Below are positions 36,983 through 48,592 of a stretch of 64,000 nt of DNA, in pieces. Source of the DNA: Spirodela intermedia (taxonomy: Eukaryota; Streptophyta; Magnoliopsida; Alismatales; Araceae); NCBI GenBank assembly GCA_902729315.2, contig LR746268.1, positions 5,563,501 to 5,627,500 of the forward strand, written 5' to 3'. The translations under genes were made by a program, and so were the position numbers. Position 1 is the first letter of the stretch. Each line of letters opens with the position of its first letter. Under the pieces are notes generated by a model. That model ran no database searches. It had not been told where the DNA came from and worked only from the letters and a program-made list of their open reading frames with translations.

Positions 36983-39900
36983 ATGACCTCAACTATGGCT
37001 GCAGGTCAACAGAAAAAGAGATTGAATGGTGCTAATTCCCTAAGATTTAGTTTGCACGACAGCATGAGAATCAAGAAGCCAAAAAAGCGTGAGTCCTCTG
37101 ATATTCTTTTGAATATAACATCTCACATATCTTTGGAGTGGGATGACAGTCAGGGCAAAGCGTTGGCAAAGAGGGAGCAGGTTGGGATAACGTGGAGGGA
37201 TATGGCTCCTTTTCTCGATCATGTTCCACGTTTCCAGTCACTCCTGGCAGATGTTGTTTCAGTTCCTCAAGAACTTTTTTCCCCAGATAATGTTACGAAC
37301 GTGCTCTCTTATGAGGTGAATGATGTCATTCAATTTGGACAATCTTTATAAAATTTATTTGATTGCTCTGTTGAGGCACGTCGTCTGCCATTTATGTTGT
37401 TGCCATTCATTTCCATGTATGGTCTGTAACTTGCTTTCTAACCTCTACAGGTCTGGAAAGCTTACCTATCAGAGCAAGAGAAGAAGCTTCTCGCTCAGTT
37501 TCTCCCCAGTGGTGTTGATTTGGATGATGTAGTTCAATCACTGTTTTCAGGAGAAAACCTTCATTTTGGGAATCCTTTCTGCAATTGGCAAGTTTTAAAA
37601 GTTTTTATTACTATTTAAAAATTTACTTTTAAGAAAGGAATAAGCAATATGTTGATCGCTCTTCCTTCCAAATTTGCTGCCATCCACCTCAAAGTGCTTG
37701 GTTACCAACTTCATTAGATGGGAAGTAATCTTTTATCTCTCATCCATCTTCCTTCAGTATGATACAGAGGGGCATCGCATTCTGAGAGTGTTTATTTTAT
37801 CTTCCAACTGCTTATTGTGGAAGATTATTTTAATTTCTTCTTACTTTTGTTTAGATATTTTATGTAAAAGGGAAGGTAGAGGCCTTGGACATCACTTTGT
37901 CTGAGGTCTGTAATTGTTTAGGGAAATTTTCTAGATGAATACTTCCATATTACATGGCAGGTGCGTTTTACTCTGATTTGCTTAGATCCCTTCCACAATT
38001 TGTTTAGAAGCGGCTTGCATTTCCTTCAATATAGGATCACGGGGATAGCAAACGACCTTCTTCAGAGTACATTAAAGATTATGTAACATAAAAATCTGAA
38101 TCGTTGTAGATTGTGTTTAAAGTGGATTCTCCTGACCAGGTTGTTACATTGGCTTAATAACACATACGATAGTGGCGTACACCTCCTTGTTTCACCTGAT
38201 GATTTGGGTAATAGTGATGCATGGTAAGTATCAAGCAATCGTACATGCTCATAAGGCTTCAATGTTTGTCCACGAGTAAAACCAGTCAACCTTTGGTTAC
38301 AGTATAAACGATGATAATATCCGCTGATTGTTTCTCTGATTCAAAAAGTGTTTGACTATCACGCCGCTATTCCCCCAATTGAAAATGTGAGCAATAATGC
38401 CACCGTCATTTTCTAGATTAGTATCATATTCACCATGCTAGTAACATTGATGTTTCTGGCTTAATAGCTAAATGTGATGACGTATGGATGATCAGCGTCT
38501 ATTCAAGTGCCAATTACAGCATCCTTCTCCATTTCGTGCTCCAGAGAAGGAATCAGAATTTATCTAACTCACTAATTAATATTATTTGTCTTCTTCAAGT
38601 TGGGTCAAACTGTAGTTAAGTTGGGTGGCTTGTGAACTTAACTTATTGTTATACATTGAATATAGAGAATATTAGAAGGTATATGATAAATTAAGGCATC
38701 TCTTCGAATACGAATGATGAATGTATCTAGTGGAACATAAGCATCAAAACCATCGAGAGATCGGTTAATTAAGTTTGGGCTTTCTAATGAATTTGAATTT
38801 GGTTCTTCTAATATTTCAATTGAACCAAGGTGAATATTTGCACAATCAATGGGTGTACAGAGTTATGAATATTTATTCAATGACCTGAAATTCACAAGTG
38901 AAATAGGAAAGCTGAGTGAGAGGATTGTCTCAGGATGGCTTGGATTATGATGACAATCATATTTTATTTCATCTCTATTCTATTTAAGCACCTAGGCTAG
39001 AGAAACTGCTACTGTTATGTTCTTATTATATCCTATTCGAGTATGTTTGTGCAGACAATAGTTTTTCATGAATTCATATTCAAATTGTCGTTGTAGGTGC
39101 CGGTTCTCTTCTCAAACGTTTGATTCTTCTTTTGTTTTTTCACCGAACATGCAGCATGTGCCTACATTTCATAAGGGATAGTGTTATCTATTACTTGATT
39201 TCATTTTTTTTTCAATCTTCAGCTCTCTGTCGTTGCTTTTCTCTTCTCCTCTTACTGTTTCTGACTTTTTCTTGTGAGTTTTACATCTTTAATACTTAAC
39301 CGGATTATTCACTCGAATTAATGTTCTTTCAGCCGCCAATCTTTCTTTTTTCCTCCCTGCTGTAAGACTTGTCCTTTTTGGATGGAAGGCAGAGCCGTTC
39401 ACATTTCTGACAGAACCATAAAAGCATCTGTAGAGGCCACCATTGTTCTATGTTCTACTTTCAGTGTCGGTCTTCTACAACTGGAAGTTTTTAGGGATTA
39501 ATGCATTGTACTGCGCTTTCGTATATTCTGGATCCCTTGGTTATTACTTTTACAATCTTTTTGGACTTTACACTGAAGGAGAATGTCCCTTTTTATCAGT
39601 ATTTTTATTCCCTAGGTTCTTTCTCATTACCACCTTGGAACTTCAACTCGCCGTCGTTTTTTCCCTTGCAGAAACTATGGATTTGAATTACTATTAGTAT
39701 TTCATAGATGGAACAGTTTTATTTAGTTGTGGATCCGTTCTTATTACGATTAATCAACAAGTATGCCTTGTACAAGATAATATTACTTACCCTGTGATAC
39801 ATGATTAGGGTTGCTTCACTTTGTGCCGGCAATCTTCATCCAGATACCGTTCTACATAAGGAGTATCAGCTTAGAGCCTGCAGGAAGGCTTATTTTGTGG

Positions 39901-42900
39901 AGTTAAAAAAGTACCATTCTGGGTATGGGCCTTCTCTCAAAGATATCGTGTTGGGGCCAATTTTATTGTGAGTATAGACTCTTTAATATTTTCTTTCATT
40001 TGCATATTTACAAATTCTGATGGCAGGTTCATTGAGGGCCTCTCAATGTTGAAAGAGAGATGGGCAAATTGCGGGAATCCAGACAAGGATACTGAAAACA
40101 ATATACTGAGGTTGGTGCCATGTTTATGCTATATACCGATTGAAGCAATCTCTATGGCGTCAAGAGCGCTCTATGATTTCGTTGCAGTTTTTTTTTCCAA
40201 ATGTGCTACTGAGAAGATTAATCGAGGTTCATCTCTGTGAGCATATTATATGTGGGACAAGATTCCGTCTTTTTCAATTTTCTTACATAGCTTATCCTCT
40301 ACTGTTGCAACTTCTACTCTGGATGTATTGTGATCAAGATTGTAGTATTTTCGTTATTCAAGAATCAGCTTGTTATCATTGTTAGAATTCTGTGTTACAT
40401 CACCTCTCTTGAAGCATTCAAGCCATTTTTTCTGGTCTTCAGCATCTGTACGTGTCCCCACGCTGGGACCTGGTTTTCACTAGACATTACGTCCTAATTT
40501 TCTGAAGCTGAAATTAACGTCTAAAAGTGTAAGTTTAATTTTTGCAGGAGCAGTGTCGAAAACCCCACGCCGCCAGTTGCCATAGAAAAGGAGCTGCAAG
40601 AAATCGACTTAGAAAATGGCGGCAGTAAATATATGTCTTACATCAAGGTTAGGTTCACTGTCTCACATGCGTTAAGCCCTCATGTGGCATTTAGAGAATG
40701 TCAACTTCGGTCCAGTGTTTTTTCGCATCATATCAGTGTTTTAGGTTTGTTATTTAAGGATTAGCATTCTGTTGCTTGTGGTGGTCTATGATGCCACGGC
40801 AACATTGAAATACATCTAAAACGGTTTCTTCCAATATGCATATGCTGTGGTATCCGTGGGTAGTGTTCAATGAGAGATGAGAAAGTCGCCTTGACACCAT
40901 CCATTCCTTGAACACTATTCTTGAATCATGTTAACCTTTAAAGGGCATGCAGTTCTGAGAGATGTGTTTCATTATAATTGACTTGTGCTACCAAACACCT
41001 ACCAGAAGAATAGATCGATGGGTTGGATCTTTTTGATGGCCAGTAGATGTCCCTTGATAATCAATCGTTAAACACAGAAGCTCATTCTATAAGTTTTTTT
41101 TTGATCTTGTGATGCTGTTCTAGTTGCCATTGGACTAAATTATCTGAAGATAGAGGATCTGGCACATATTCTTTTTGTATATCTCTTTGATACCACCATC
41201 AAAATTGATGTGCTTGTTTCTTTTTGTATTCCAGATAAACAAGAAGCAATATCAACTGGTTATGAATATTAGGAATTCTGATAATGGAATTGATTCCGAG
41301 TGTCTTAGCGAAATATTGGGTGACATCAATGGCTTTGACGTCAAACCTTATGCAGCACTTGAGGAAGAAGAAAGAAAGAGGCTGCAAGACCATTGGTAAG
41401 TACCTTGGAAGCAATTTATTATCAGGCGATATTTTGAACCTCGATAAATTGAACTACACATCCAGGGTGAAACTGGCAAACGAAGATCTTCCTGCTGCAT
41501 TTGAGAACCGTGGACGACACAGGGCGCTGATAAATAACTTGAAAAAATTAATGCATCGTGAACTTACGATGAAGGAGCCAGTGGCCAGGAGGATAGAGGA
41601 TGAACGGATAAAAAGGAAGGCACTAATGGCTGAGAAGGTTTGCCTCTACCGCCCTTTTGGTTCTAGAATAATCATTATCTACTGTACATTTGATCAATTA
41701 TTTATGGATATTAGCTCGAGATTCAAATCCAGCTCCATTGCACACTTATGGTAAATTATATTATTGGTACGCCTGGAGTGGTTTAGCTGAATAAGTCAGG
41801 TAAATACATTTTCGAACAGCAATGGGTAATCGTAGTTTCTTTTTCAGGAAGAGAAGGAGAGGCTGAAGTGGACGACCCCTCTAGAACAGGCAGATGACAT
41901 AGCCTCAGAGCAAGAGTTTGTCCACGAAACGCAGGATGAAGGACATATTCAGCAAGTCTATCATCACTTCACTGACTGTCAGCATTTGGATAGGATCTCT
42001 TTACTCAACACTTCTAATGAGCTTGACCTTGAGAGCATTGTGGAACATAGTACTTCTCCATCAACCGTTGGCCATCACCAGGAGAGAAACCCCTCTCTTG
42101 ACCACCACATGGAACTCTCGGTGGATTTTCCTCAAGGAGTTCAAGATGGAATAAGACCGGGTGGTCCGGTTGCCTGGCAGTTCCTCGGAAGTATGACTGC
42201 TTCTGGTGATGCCGTAGAGGCAAAATTAAAACACTCCACCTCATTCCCCACTGGGCATTCTTACGGTCACCCCACCATGGAGCGCCAGAGAGACACGCCT
42301 ACAGGTGATCTACCACTTCACAGGCCACAACTCATGGAGGAAAGAACATCACCGTCACTTGATTTGGAAACCCAGATACTTCGTCAAGAGGAGGCACAGT
42401 CGGTTGCTTTGCATGATAACAACAGAGAAACTATGTTCGGTCGATATGCAGACCAAGATCGCTGCCCACTGCAAGCGGCTTTTCAAAAGGAGCATGTAAG
42501 CTTACGATCAGATGTCCCGGAACATCTGAATAGGCTGGAACCATCAGAACTACGCCTCTCTCTAGCAAATGTTGCCCAGTTTCCTTCCCAGTTTGAAGAG
42601 CAACAGCTGATGCTTCTTGATCTGGAGCAACCTGGGGAGAAAGATCCTTACATGCCCCAAATACTGAATAGGGATGCGGTTTCTAGAGGCGGGTATCTAA
42701 GTCAAGGCCATTTCCCCTCAGTCAGTTCTCAGGAATCCACTGGTCTCCAATCTGCCGTAATTGGTGGCTTCTCAGGCCAACGTTGGCTACCCCTGGAACA
42801 CCGCAGCTGTGCTGGTTTATCTACTGCCAAGCCCGCAGGAAGAGCAGGTCAGTGTATGGGTGGTGGAAGCAGTGCTGATGGGAGCCTCTTCTGTGTGTTG

Positions 42901-43140
42901 TCCGAATGTAACAAGCTGCTCTCAGGTTTTCCACAGGCCACTACAGATTCTGATCACTTTCCACAAGGGTCAAACATTGTTGGCGGGGGTGGCCTACATC
43001 AGGAGGGAATCTACTCGAGCCCACCTCTTCTCGACAGCACTGGTGGTAGAAATGGGGCTGCAGTATGGACTAACTACCCTAATCAAAGATCTGAGTTGTC
43101 TGAATCCGTTAGGAAATCGTATCTTCCTTCTTGGCACTAG
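36983..43140 (+). CDS. NFRKB-like protein (INO80-associated, DEUBAD-type N-terminus; 8 exons, 797 aa)
   Basis: Exons 36983-37315, 37451-37587, 39809-39922, 40027-40110, 40548-40647, 41235-41395, 41466-41637, 41848-43140; phases close to 798 codons. The N-terminal half matches the plant proteins annotated as nuclear factor related to kappa-B-binding protein (At5g13950 group): KKRLNGANSL, ISLEWD, KREQVGITWRDMAPF, VPQELF, VLSYEVWKAYLSEQEKKLLAQFLPSGVD, FHFGNPF-like LHFGNPFCNW, LKERWANCGNPDKDTE. In animals NFRKB carries a DEUBAD domain and ties the deubiquitinase UCH37 to the INO80 remodeller; a chromatin role here is transferred from the family. The last exon (431 residues) is low-complexity, Gln/Ser/His-rich and poorly conserved. 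Intron 2 (2.2 kb) has a GC donor. ATG at 36995 (MAAGQQKKRLNG) is an equally good start and matches homologues better. Confidence 0.88.
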
Positions 43141-43431
43141 AAGGGATAGTTCAATTTTTTTTTGCTCTCTCAGAGACATCCTTCAAGGTAATATGCTAAC
43201 TTATTCATATGGAGGAAGGTAGTCTGCCGTCGAAGTTCTGATGGAATTGTGTATACCTGTCAATTTCATGTATGTATATATGGAGGATTATGGATGGGGT
43301 TCTAGACTCCACATGAGAGACTGGATGAGGCTATCACCAAAGGTACCAAAACGTGAGAGTGGTGGTGGGATTTTGAATTTTAATACCGCTTTCGGTGCAT
43401 TTGTTTGGTATATACTCCTCTCTGTCGTCAA

Positions 43432-43812
43432 GGTGATGTAGTAAAAGAAAACTATATTTGATTTTTTTCTTTCGTTTTCGTCATGAAGCAGGATCGTGGG
43501 TCTCAGTGGCCTAGGAGACCATGAAGTTCAGCCCAATCTTTTCCTCCTCGAGGTCCGAAGTCAGAACTAGGAGGAGTAGGCCCGGCCCAGTCTTTTCTAA
43601 TCTAAGTTCTAATCGGGATTGGTGGTCTCAATGGACTTGGCTAGGTAACCTAAAAAAGGCTATTATCTTTCTCCAGTGATGTAGTAACTAGAAAACTGAA
43701 TTTGACTTTTTCTTTCCTTTTTCGTCATGAATGAGAATTGGGCGTCTCAGTGGTCTATGTAACCCTGAAGGTCCAAAGTTTAGACTAGGAGAAATAGGCC
43801 TGGCTCAGTTTC
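43432..43812. repeat. diverged direct duplication, 245 bp spacing
   Basis: A segment starting GTGATGTAGTAA at about 43432 recurs at about 43677. Shared words in order: GTGATGTAGTAA, GAAAACT, TTTGA then a T-rich stretch, TTCGTCATGAA, G(G)GTCTCAGTGG, ACTAGGAG(G/A), TAGGCC(C/T)GGC(C)CAGT. Confidence 0.78.
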
Positions 43813-43873
43813 CATGGGGTCATGTAACCCTGAAGGTCTCCTTATGGGTACAGTCTATGTAACCCTGAAGGTC
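43757..43873. repeat. triplicated 17-base word
   Basis: ATGTAACCCTGAAGGTC occurs identically at 43757-43773, 43822-43838 and 43857-43873. Confidence 0.92.
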
Positions 43874-44614
43874 TCAGTGTGGTCTTATGGGGTACAGTCT
43901 GGAAGGAGAGAGCCCATACTCCTCACCCAAGTGTTTGACCTCCGATCGATCGCAGGGCAGTCTGGACTTTCATAGTGGTCGGTGCCAGAAGCTAATTCCT
44001 GGACTCGACTCCAGGCCTGACTCAAGATCATGTGCTGCCCAGACCAGCTGATGCTATTCATCCCCATGGTTAACAGCCATTCCAATGCTTCACCCCAGAA
44101 CCACAAGTATGGAGGAGTGAAGTGAACTGGGTGGGGTTTCGAGTCGAAGAGACACGAAGAAAACGTGAAGCTGCCACAAGTTCACAGAAGCCACTGGAAA
44201 TAACGGGATGTATTGATATGCTCACCATGGGATGTATGGCTGACGGCAATCCAGAAACAAAGTACAGGAAATCACCAATCCTCCACAAAGCAGATAATTT
44301 CGCTCCAGAATAGCATTGTACAAAATAATTTACAATAATTAAACCCAAAAAACCTCGTTTGCAGAACAGCTGCGTCAGAAGAATCACCCAGAAAAAAAAG
44401 AAGAAAACGCCAGAAGCTCGCAACCCAGGGGATCAAATAAATGTTACCCCTGAGTTGTCTACCAGACAAGACTCTCCATGCTATAAGCCATAAATAAATG
44501 AATAGCGGGAAAAAATCCAGAGCCAAGCGTACCTAATTATGGCGAACCAACGTTTCCAAATTGCGAACTACAAAAATCCTCTTCTTTTTTTTTTCTTTTT
44601 TTTTTTACTTCACT

Positions 44615-47600
44615 TCAATCAGAATCACTTGAGCTGGAGCTTGAATCTGATTCATGGGATTCATCTTTCTCCTTGCTCGTTGAAGCTGAAGAACTGAAGC
44701 CAGAAGGGAGGGGAATTTGCCCCACTCCATCATCTGACATTGATCGTTTAACAATTGGTGCCGTACTTGCATCGATATCTGTAGCACCATCCGCACCAGC
44801 GAGGTCAATTTCCATGGAACTTGGTACTTCGAGAACCGAAGGGTTCAAATTTCTTTTGATGGCCGTTTCCTCCTTTGGAAACCCATTAATAGATATCGAA
44901 GTGGCCTCGGTATTGGAAGAATCAAATTTATAGCCTGTCTCTGAAAAATCGTTCAAAGCCATATCCACGTCCGGAAGGGGTCCAGGTCCAACACCTTGCA
45001 GGTGAAATATATCCGTGGTCTCCAAAGCTTTTGGTGACCCCACAAATGCGGCCTTAAAGGCTTGCGCATGAACGGCCTCAAGTGAGCTTTCTGCAGCTTC
45101 TTGCTGGCTTGAGGCGGATTTGGCTTCTTTGAGATTTGATGGGCTTGTAGAAGTGCCATCAGAGACATAACTTAAATCCATATATGTGCCTTCAAGAGAA
45201 GTTGTTTGACCTTTTGGTGAGCTTCTGCATTTCTCTGTCGTCTCTAAACGTATCTCAGCAAGTCGACCTTCAGATTTCCAATCTTCAGGTTTCTGACTTG
45301 GTTCTTCACTAAAGTCAACTTGATAAGATTTGTCATTTCTGATGTCACTTAATCGCAATTCTTTGACGTGGAAGTCACCAATCGAGTCCAGTTCCAGCAA
45401 TAATGCTTCATCATCTACTCGTCTAGTTGCCACAGAAGGGTCGTGAACGGAACCAGAAGCATTTGAAACAATTTTATGCTCTGAAAGATCACTAGAACTT
45501 GTAGAGGACAGCGTGGTTTCATGCATCTCAGTCTTCTCAGGCATAATTGGCAATTTCACTTCCTCACCTTGACATAGAGCATCTATCACATCATTGTCAA
45601 GTGTTTTAGGTTCCTCATCAAGAAGAGATGACTCGTCAACATGAGGAAGATTAGCAGTGGGCATTTCAAATTTTCGTGAATCAATTAGCTCAGCATTTAT
45701 ACCTGATAGTGATACATTTTCATGCTTATTTCCCTGTGCATAATATTCTGGAGGATCTTCTGGAATTGACGACAGAGTCTTGAACAGTGATTGTACAAGA
45801 GGAGTGCCAACAGATGCCTGAACTGTTGAGCTCTCTTGTGATGGATATGCAATCGGCGACACTTCAAATGCAAAACAATCCGATGAGACCAGAACATCTG
45901 GATAAGGCTCAACAAAAGCAACCTTACCTTGCTCGGTAAACTGATGGTTTACTTCCTCATCTAGTTCACTATCTTCAGTTGTGTCTGATTCTGCTGAAGT
46001 TGAACTTGAGCAGGACATGATTTGCTCGATGGCGGGTTCTGACAGTGCTGACGCAGTTAGATATTCATATTCATCTTTACCTTCTGAAAATTCAACTTGA
46101 ATTACATCTTGCTCCTTGATCTCACCAACCTCTTTTGATCGTGATTCATTTTCCTCTACAGAAGCCAGGTTGGAAGGTGGCACCCAAAGGGGTCCATCAG
46201 CTAGGTTCAGTGCTCTCGTGCTTACACTGTCAGATAGAGAATCCCCAGCCTTTGAGGAAGTACCCTTGGCTTGTATTGGAAGGGAATTCATTTCTAACGT
46301 CTCTACTGGCGATTCAGATGAGAGGGGTAAAGCAGACTTGAAACTCCCACTGCCTACCTGAAGAAATTCTTCTCCGAATGAAGCAATGTCACCCGGAGAT
46401 TTTTCAATTGCTGATGGACTTAAGTCATAAACGGGCTCAACAGAGTCATTTACAACCTTGACTTCTACGCTCACTGACTTCAAGGAACGAGTGGAATCCC
46501 TTAAGGAATCACCGCTCGCTTCATGAAGATCAGCTGACTCTTCTTCTGTCTTTGTCTGAAAGTATTTCCCAGAAGCCTGAGATGAGCTTGCTGGCCTATT
46601 GTGTTTCTTTTCAGCCACATCTGATTCGGCAGCATCTGAAACTGGTGAGCATGAATCTATCTCTTGTTGGATTTTCTCTTCAAGTTTCATGAAGTCATCA
46701 ACAGCCTCATTTATAGATGCCCCTGAGACTTCAGCCGTACTACCATGAAGTTCATAGCTCCCACATAAACCAATTTCTCTCAGTTGGCCAGAAGAATCAA
46801 CTGAATCTGCTTCATCGGAGGAGCTGTTCTCCATTCCAGCGGTTTTAGCATTGTTTGTAGACGAAAAAACCAAATCAAATTCAGCTTCTTGATCCAACTC
46901 CTGTTCTGGTGGTTCATTCTCATAATCCTGATTTGTGCTAGAAATTGATTCAGATTCGGGAATGGAGCTCACCTTAGAATCACTCTTGTCACTCAATTGT
47001 CTCTGGAAATGAGCATAACTTGTGTCCTCTGTACTTGTCCTCTCGCTTACAAAATATGGCCTTAACTTAATGTCAGATCTATCCTGCCTGAACTCACCAG
47101 AAAATGATGTCCCATGGGCAAAGCTTTCATGCCTCCGAAAAAGCAACTCCCTTTGAGGAAAACCTGCAAACCCTTGATGGTTCAGGGGAACCCCTGTAAA
47201 ATTACCACTTTCATCCCCCAGAGCCTGAGGTGAATCAAAAGGATTCTGTCTTGGCAATAAAACAGATGGTGCTGAACCAGGAATTGGGTGTAAACCAAAA
47301 TTTTCTTCACAATCGTAGGGAAGATCAAAGGGATTCTGTCTTGATGTGGAAATAAGAGGAACTTGAACTTGAATGTGGGAAAGTTTATCGATGGTTGACA
47401 CGGTTTCATTACCATCAAGGTCTATCAAATTCTTTTCGGCTGCAATTTGGAGATTTTTCCTTGCTCTTCGCTTTGCAATTAGGTTCTCCAGCCTCTGGTT
47501 CCTTTCTAATTCGGAAGTGCCAAGAACCATTACATTCTTCTCATCATCTTCTGTCCACCTCACTGCCAGTACAGCTCCATCCCCATTCTCATCCTTTGCC

Positions 47601-48592
47601 TCCTCATCCAGCTCTTCCTCTTGGTTTTCAGCCTCTTCCTCTCCACTACAATCATCTGACTCACTGTCCTCCATAGATGCCCCAGAAGCGGAATGCACGT
47701 CATTAGCAGAGGCATTAACAGGTTGAGGATCTTCAGAATCTAAGAGTGGATGGAGCTCGTAAAGCATCGGAATGATGTCGGCCATTGAAGCATCTGGAGA
47801 AGAGCTCTCAGCATGATCTGAATCAGATTCAGATGCATCATGACGATCAATGTGCCCCCAGGATAAATCAAGGGAAGAATCAAAATAGCCTTCTGCTGAA
47901 GATTCTTGAATTTCTGTCTTGACATATTCGTTCTCCTTTTGGCTGATAGTAGCTGGATAAACAAGATCAGCTAATTCTATCGAATCTGGTAGTGAATTTC
48001 CTCCATGTAGTTCGGACTTTTTGAAGAACCCTCCATTGCTGCCTTCTTCCTTGTCTGCCGCTGTATTCATAATGCAGACTTGTTTCTTGTCCACCTCAGC
48101 TAGTGAGCTTGTACTGATAACATTTTCTGGGTTCCTTTCTTCCTCTTCATTAGATTCTGACAAAAATGCCGGTTTACACGCACGATAAACTTTAAGAGAG
48201 GATTTTACTTCTTTTGCAGCAGTTTCCTCAACCTTTTCTCTGGTTTCTATATGACCCTCCAAAGAGAAGTCAACATCTTTCCCCAAAACAATACCATTGG
48301 GAGTATCCAATACTTGTGAAGAAGACAGGTTTATTGCCTTATCTTCTACTTCAGGGATATTTGGTTGGCCATAACTCAGAAGAGTTCCAAGAAGAAGTGC
48401 AGTGCAGATGACGACTGGAGAAGAAGATACCAGAAAGCCAAACAGATATGGCAGACATCTGTACAAAAGAAGCAAGAAAAAGAACACTCCCAAAAGAAAG
48501 GGGTGTTCACAAGCTGATCGGCAAATATTTACAATCAGAAACACCAGAAATCTCCTGGTATTAGTTATGATTTCCTTTGCGTTGATATCCAT
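44615..48592 (-). CDS. large acidic two-TM protein of unknown function, single coding exon (1325 aa)
   Basis: One uninterrupted frame, ATG at 48592 to stop at 44615. Two membrane segments sit near the N-terminus, about residues 31-54 (FLLGVFFFLLLLYRCLPYLFGFL) and 58-73 (PVVICTALLLGTLLSY). The rest is Ser/Glu/Asp-rich and probably disordered, with short conserved islands: ELHPLLDSEDPQP, an acidic block (EEEAENQEEELDEEAKDE), WTEDDEKNVMVLGTSELERNQRLENLIAKRRARKN, then repeated (R/S)RQNPFDLPYD/RQNPFDSPQ units, and a C-terminal SSSSSSDSD tail. This matches plant proteins annotated only as cardiomyopathy-associated or dentin sialophosphoprotein-like (At5g17910 group), names that reflect composition, not function. 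An acceptor-like sequence just upstream (48614-48631) suggests a 5' UTR intron. No break seen. Confidence 0.87.
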   Translation of the reverse strand: MDINAKEIITNTRRFLVFLIVNICRSACEHPFLLGVFFFLLLLYRCLPYLFGFLVSSSPVVICTALLLGTLLSYGQPNIPEVEDKAINLSSSQVLDTPNGIVLGKDVDFSLEGHIETREKVEETAAKEVKSSLKVYRACKPAFLSESNEEEERNPENVISTSSLAEVDKKQVCIMNTAADKEEGSNGGFFKKSELHGGNSLPDSIELADLVYPATISQKENEYVKTEIQESSAEGYFDSSLDLSWGHIDRHDASESDSDHAESSSPDASMADIIPMLYELHPLLDSEDPQPVNASANDVHSASGASMEDSESDDCSGEEEAENQEEELDEEAKDENGDGAVLAVRWTEDDEKNVMVLGTSELERNQRLENLIAKRRARKNLQIAAEKNLIDLDGNETVSTIDKLSHIQVQVPLISTSRQNPFDLPYDCEENFGLHPIPGSAPSVLLPRQNPFDSPQALGDESGNFTGVPLNHQGFAGFPQRELLFRRHESFAHGTSFSGEFRQDRSDIKLRPYFVSERTSTEDTSYAHFQRQLSDKSDSKVSSIPESESISSTNQDYENEPPEQELDQEAEFDLVFSSTNNAKTAGMENSSSDEADSVDSSGQLREIGLCGSYELHGSTAEVSGASINEAVDDFMKLEEKIQQEIDSCSPVSDAAESDVAEKKHNRPASSSQASGKYFQTKTEEESADLHEASGDSLRDSTRSLKSVSVEVKVVNDSVEPVYDLSPSAIEKSPGDIASFGEEFLQVGSGSFKSALPLSSESPVETLEMNSLPIQAKGTSSKAGDSLSDSVSTRALNLADGPLWVPPSNLASVEENESRSKEVGEIKEQDVIQVEFSEGKDEYEYLTASALSEPAIEQIMSCSSSTSAESDTTEDSELDEEVNHQFTEQGKVAFVEPYPDVLVSSDCFAFEVSPIAYPSQESSTVQASVGTPLVQSLFKTLSSIPEDPPEYYAQGNKHENVSLSGINAELIDSRKFEMPTANLPHVDESSLLDEEPKTLDNDVIDALCQGEEVKLPIMPEKTEMHETTLSSTSSSDLSEHKIVSNASGSVHDPSVATRRVDDEALLLELDSIGDFHVKELRLSDIRNDKSYQVDFSEEPSQKPEDWKSEGRLAEIRLETTEKCRSSPKGQTTSLEGTYMDLSYVSDGTSTSPSNLKEAKSASSQQEAAESSLEAVHAQAFKAAFVGSPKALETTDIFHLQGVGPGPLPDVDMALNDFSETGYKFDSSNTEATSISINGFPKEETAIKRNLNPSVLEVPSSMEIDLAGADGATDIDASTAPIVKRSMSDDGVGQIPLPSGFSSSASTSKEKDESHESDSSSSSSDSD

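Larger units (their letters stand above)
43141..44614. other. convergent intergenic region with duplicated segments
   Basis: Lies between the ends of the NFRKB-like gene (plus) and the acidic-protein gene (minus). It holds both 3' UTRs, a 245-bp-spaced duplication and a triplicated 17-base word, and a T-rich tract at 44582-44607 directly after the acidic-protein stop. No coding region supported. Confidence 0.55.

Noticed and set aside
37588-39808. A nested gene in the long NFRKB-like intron 2 (open frames at 37674, 39443, 39501)
   Set aside because: Frames are short, hydrophobic by AT bias and match no family; the flanking exons join correctly across the interval with a GC-AG intron.
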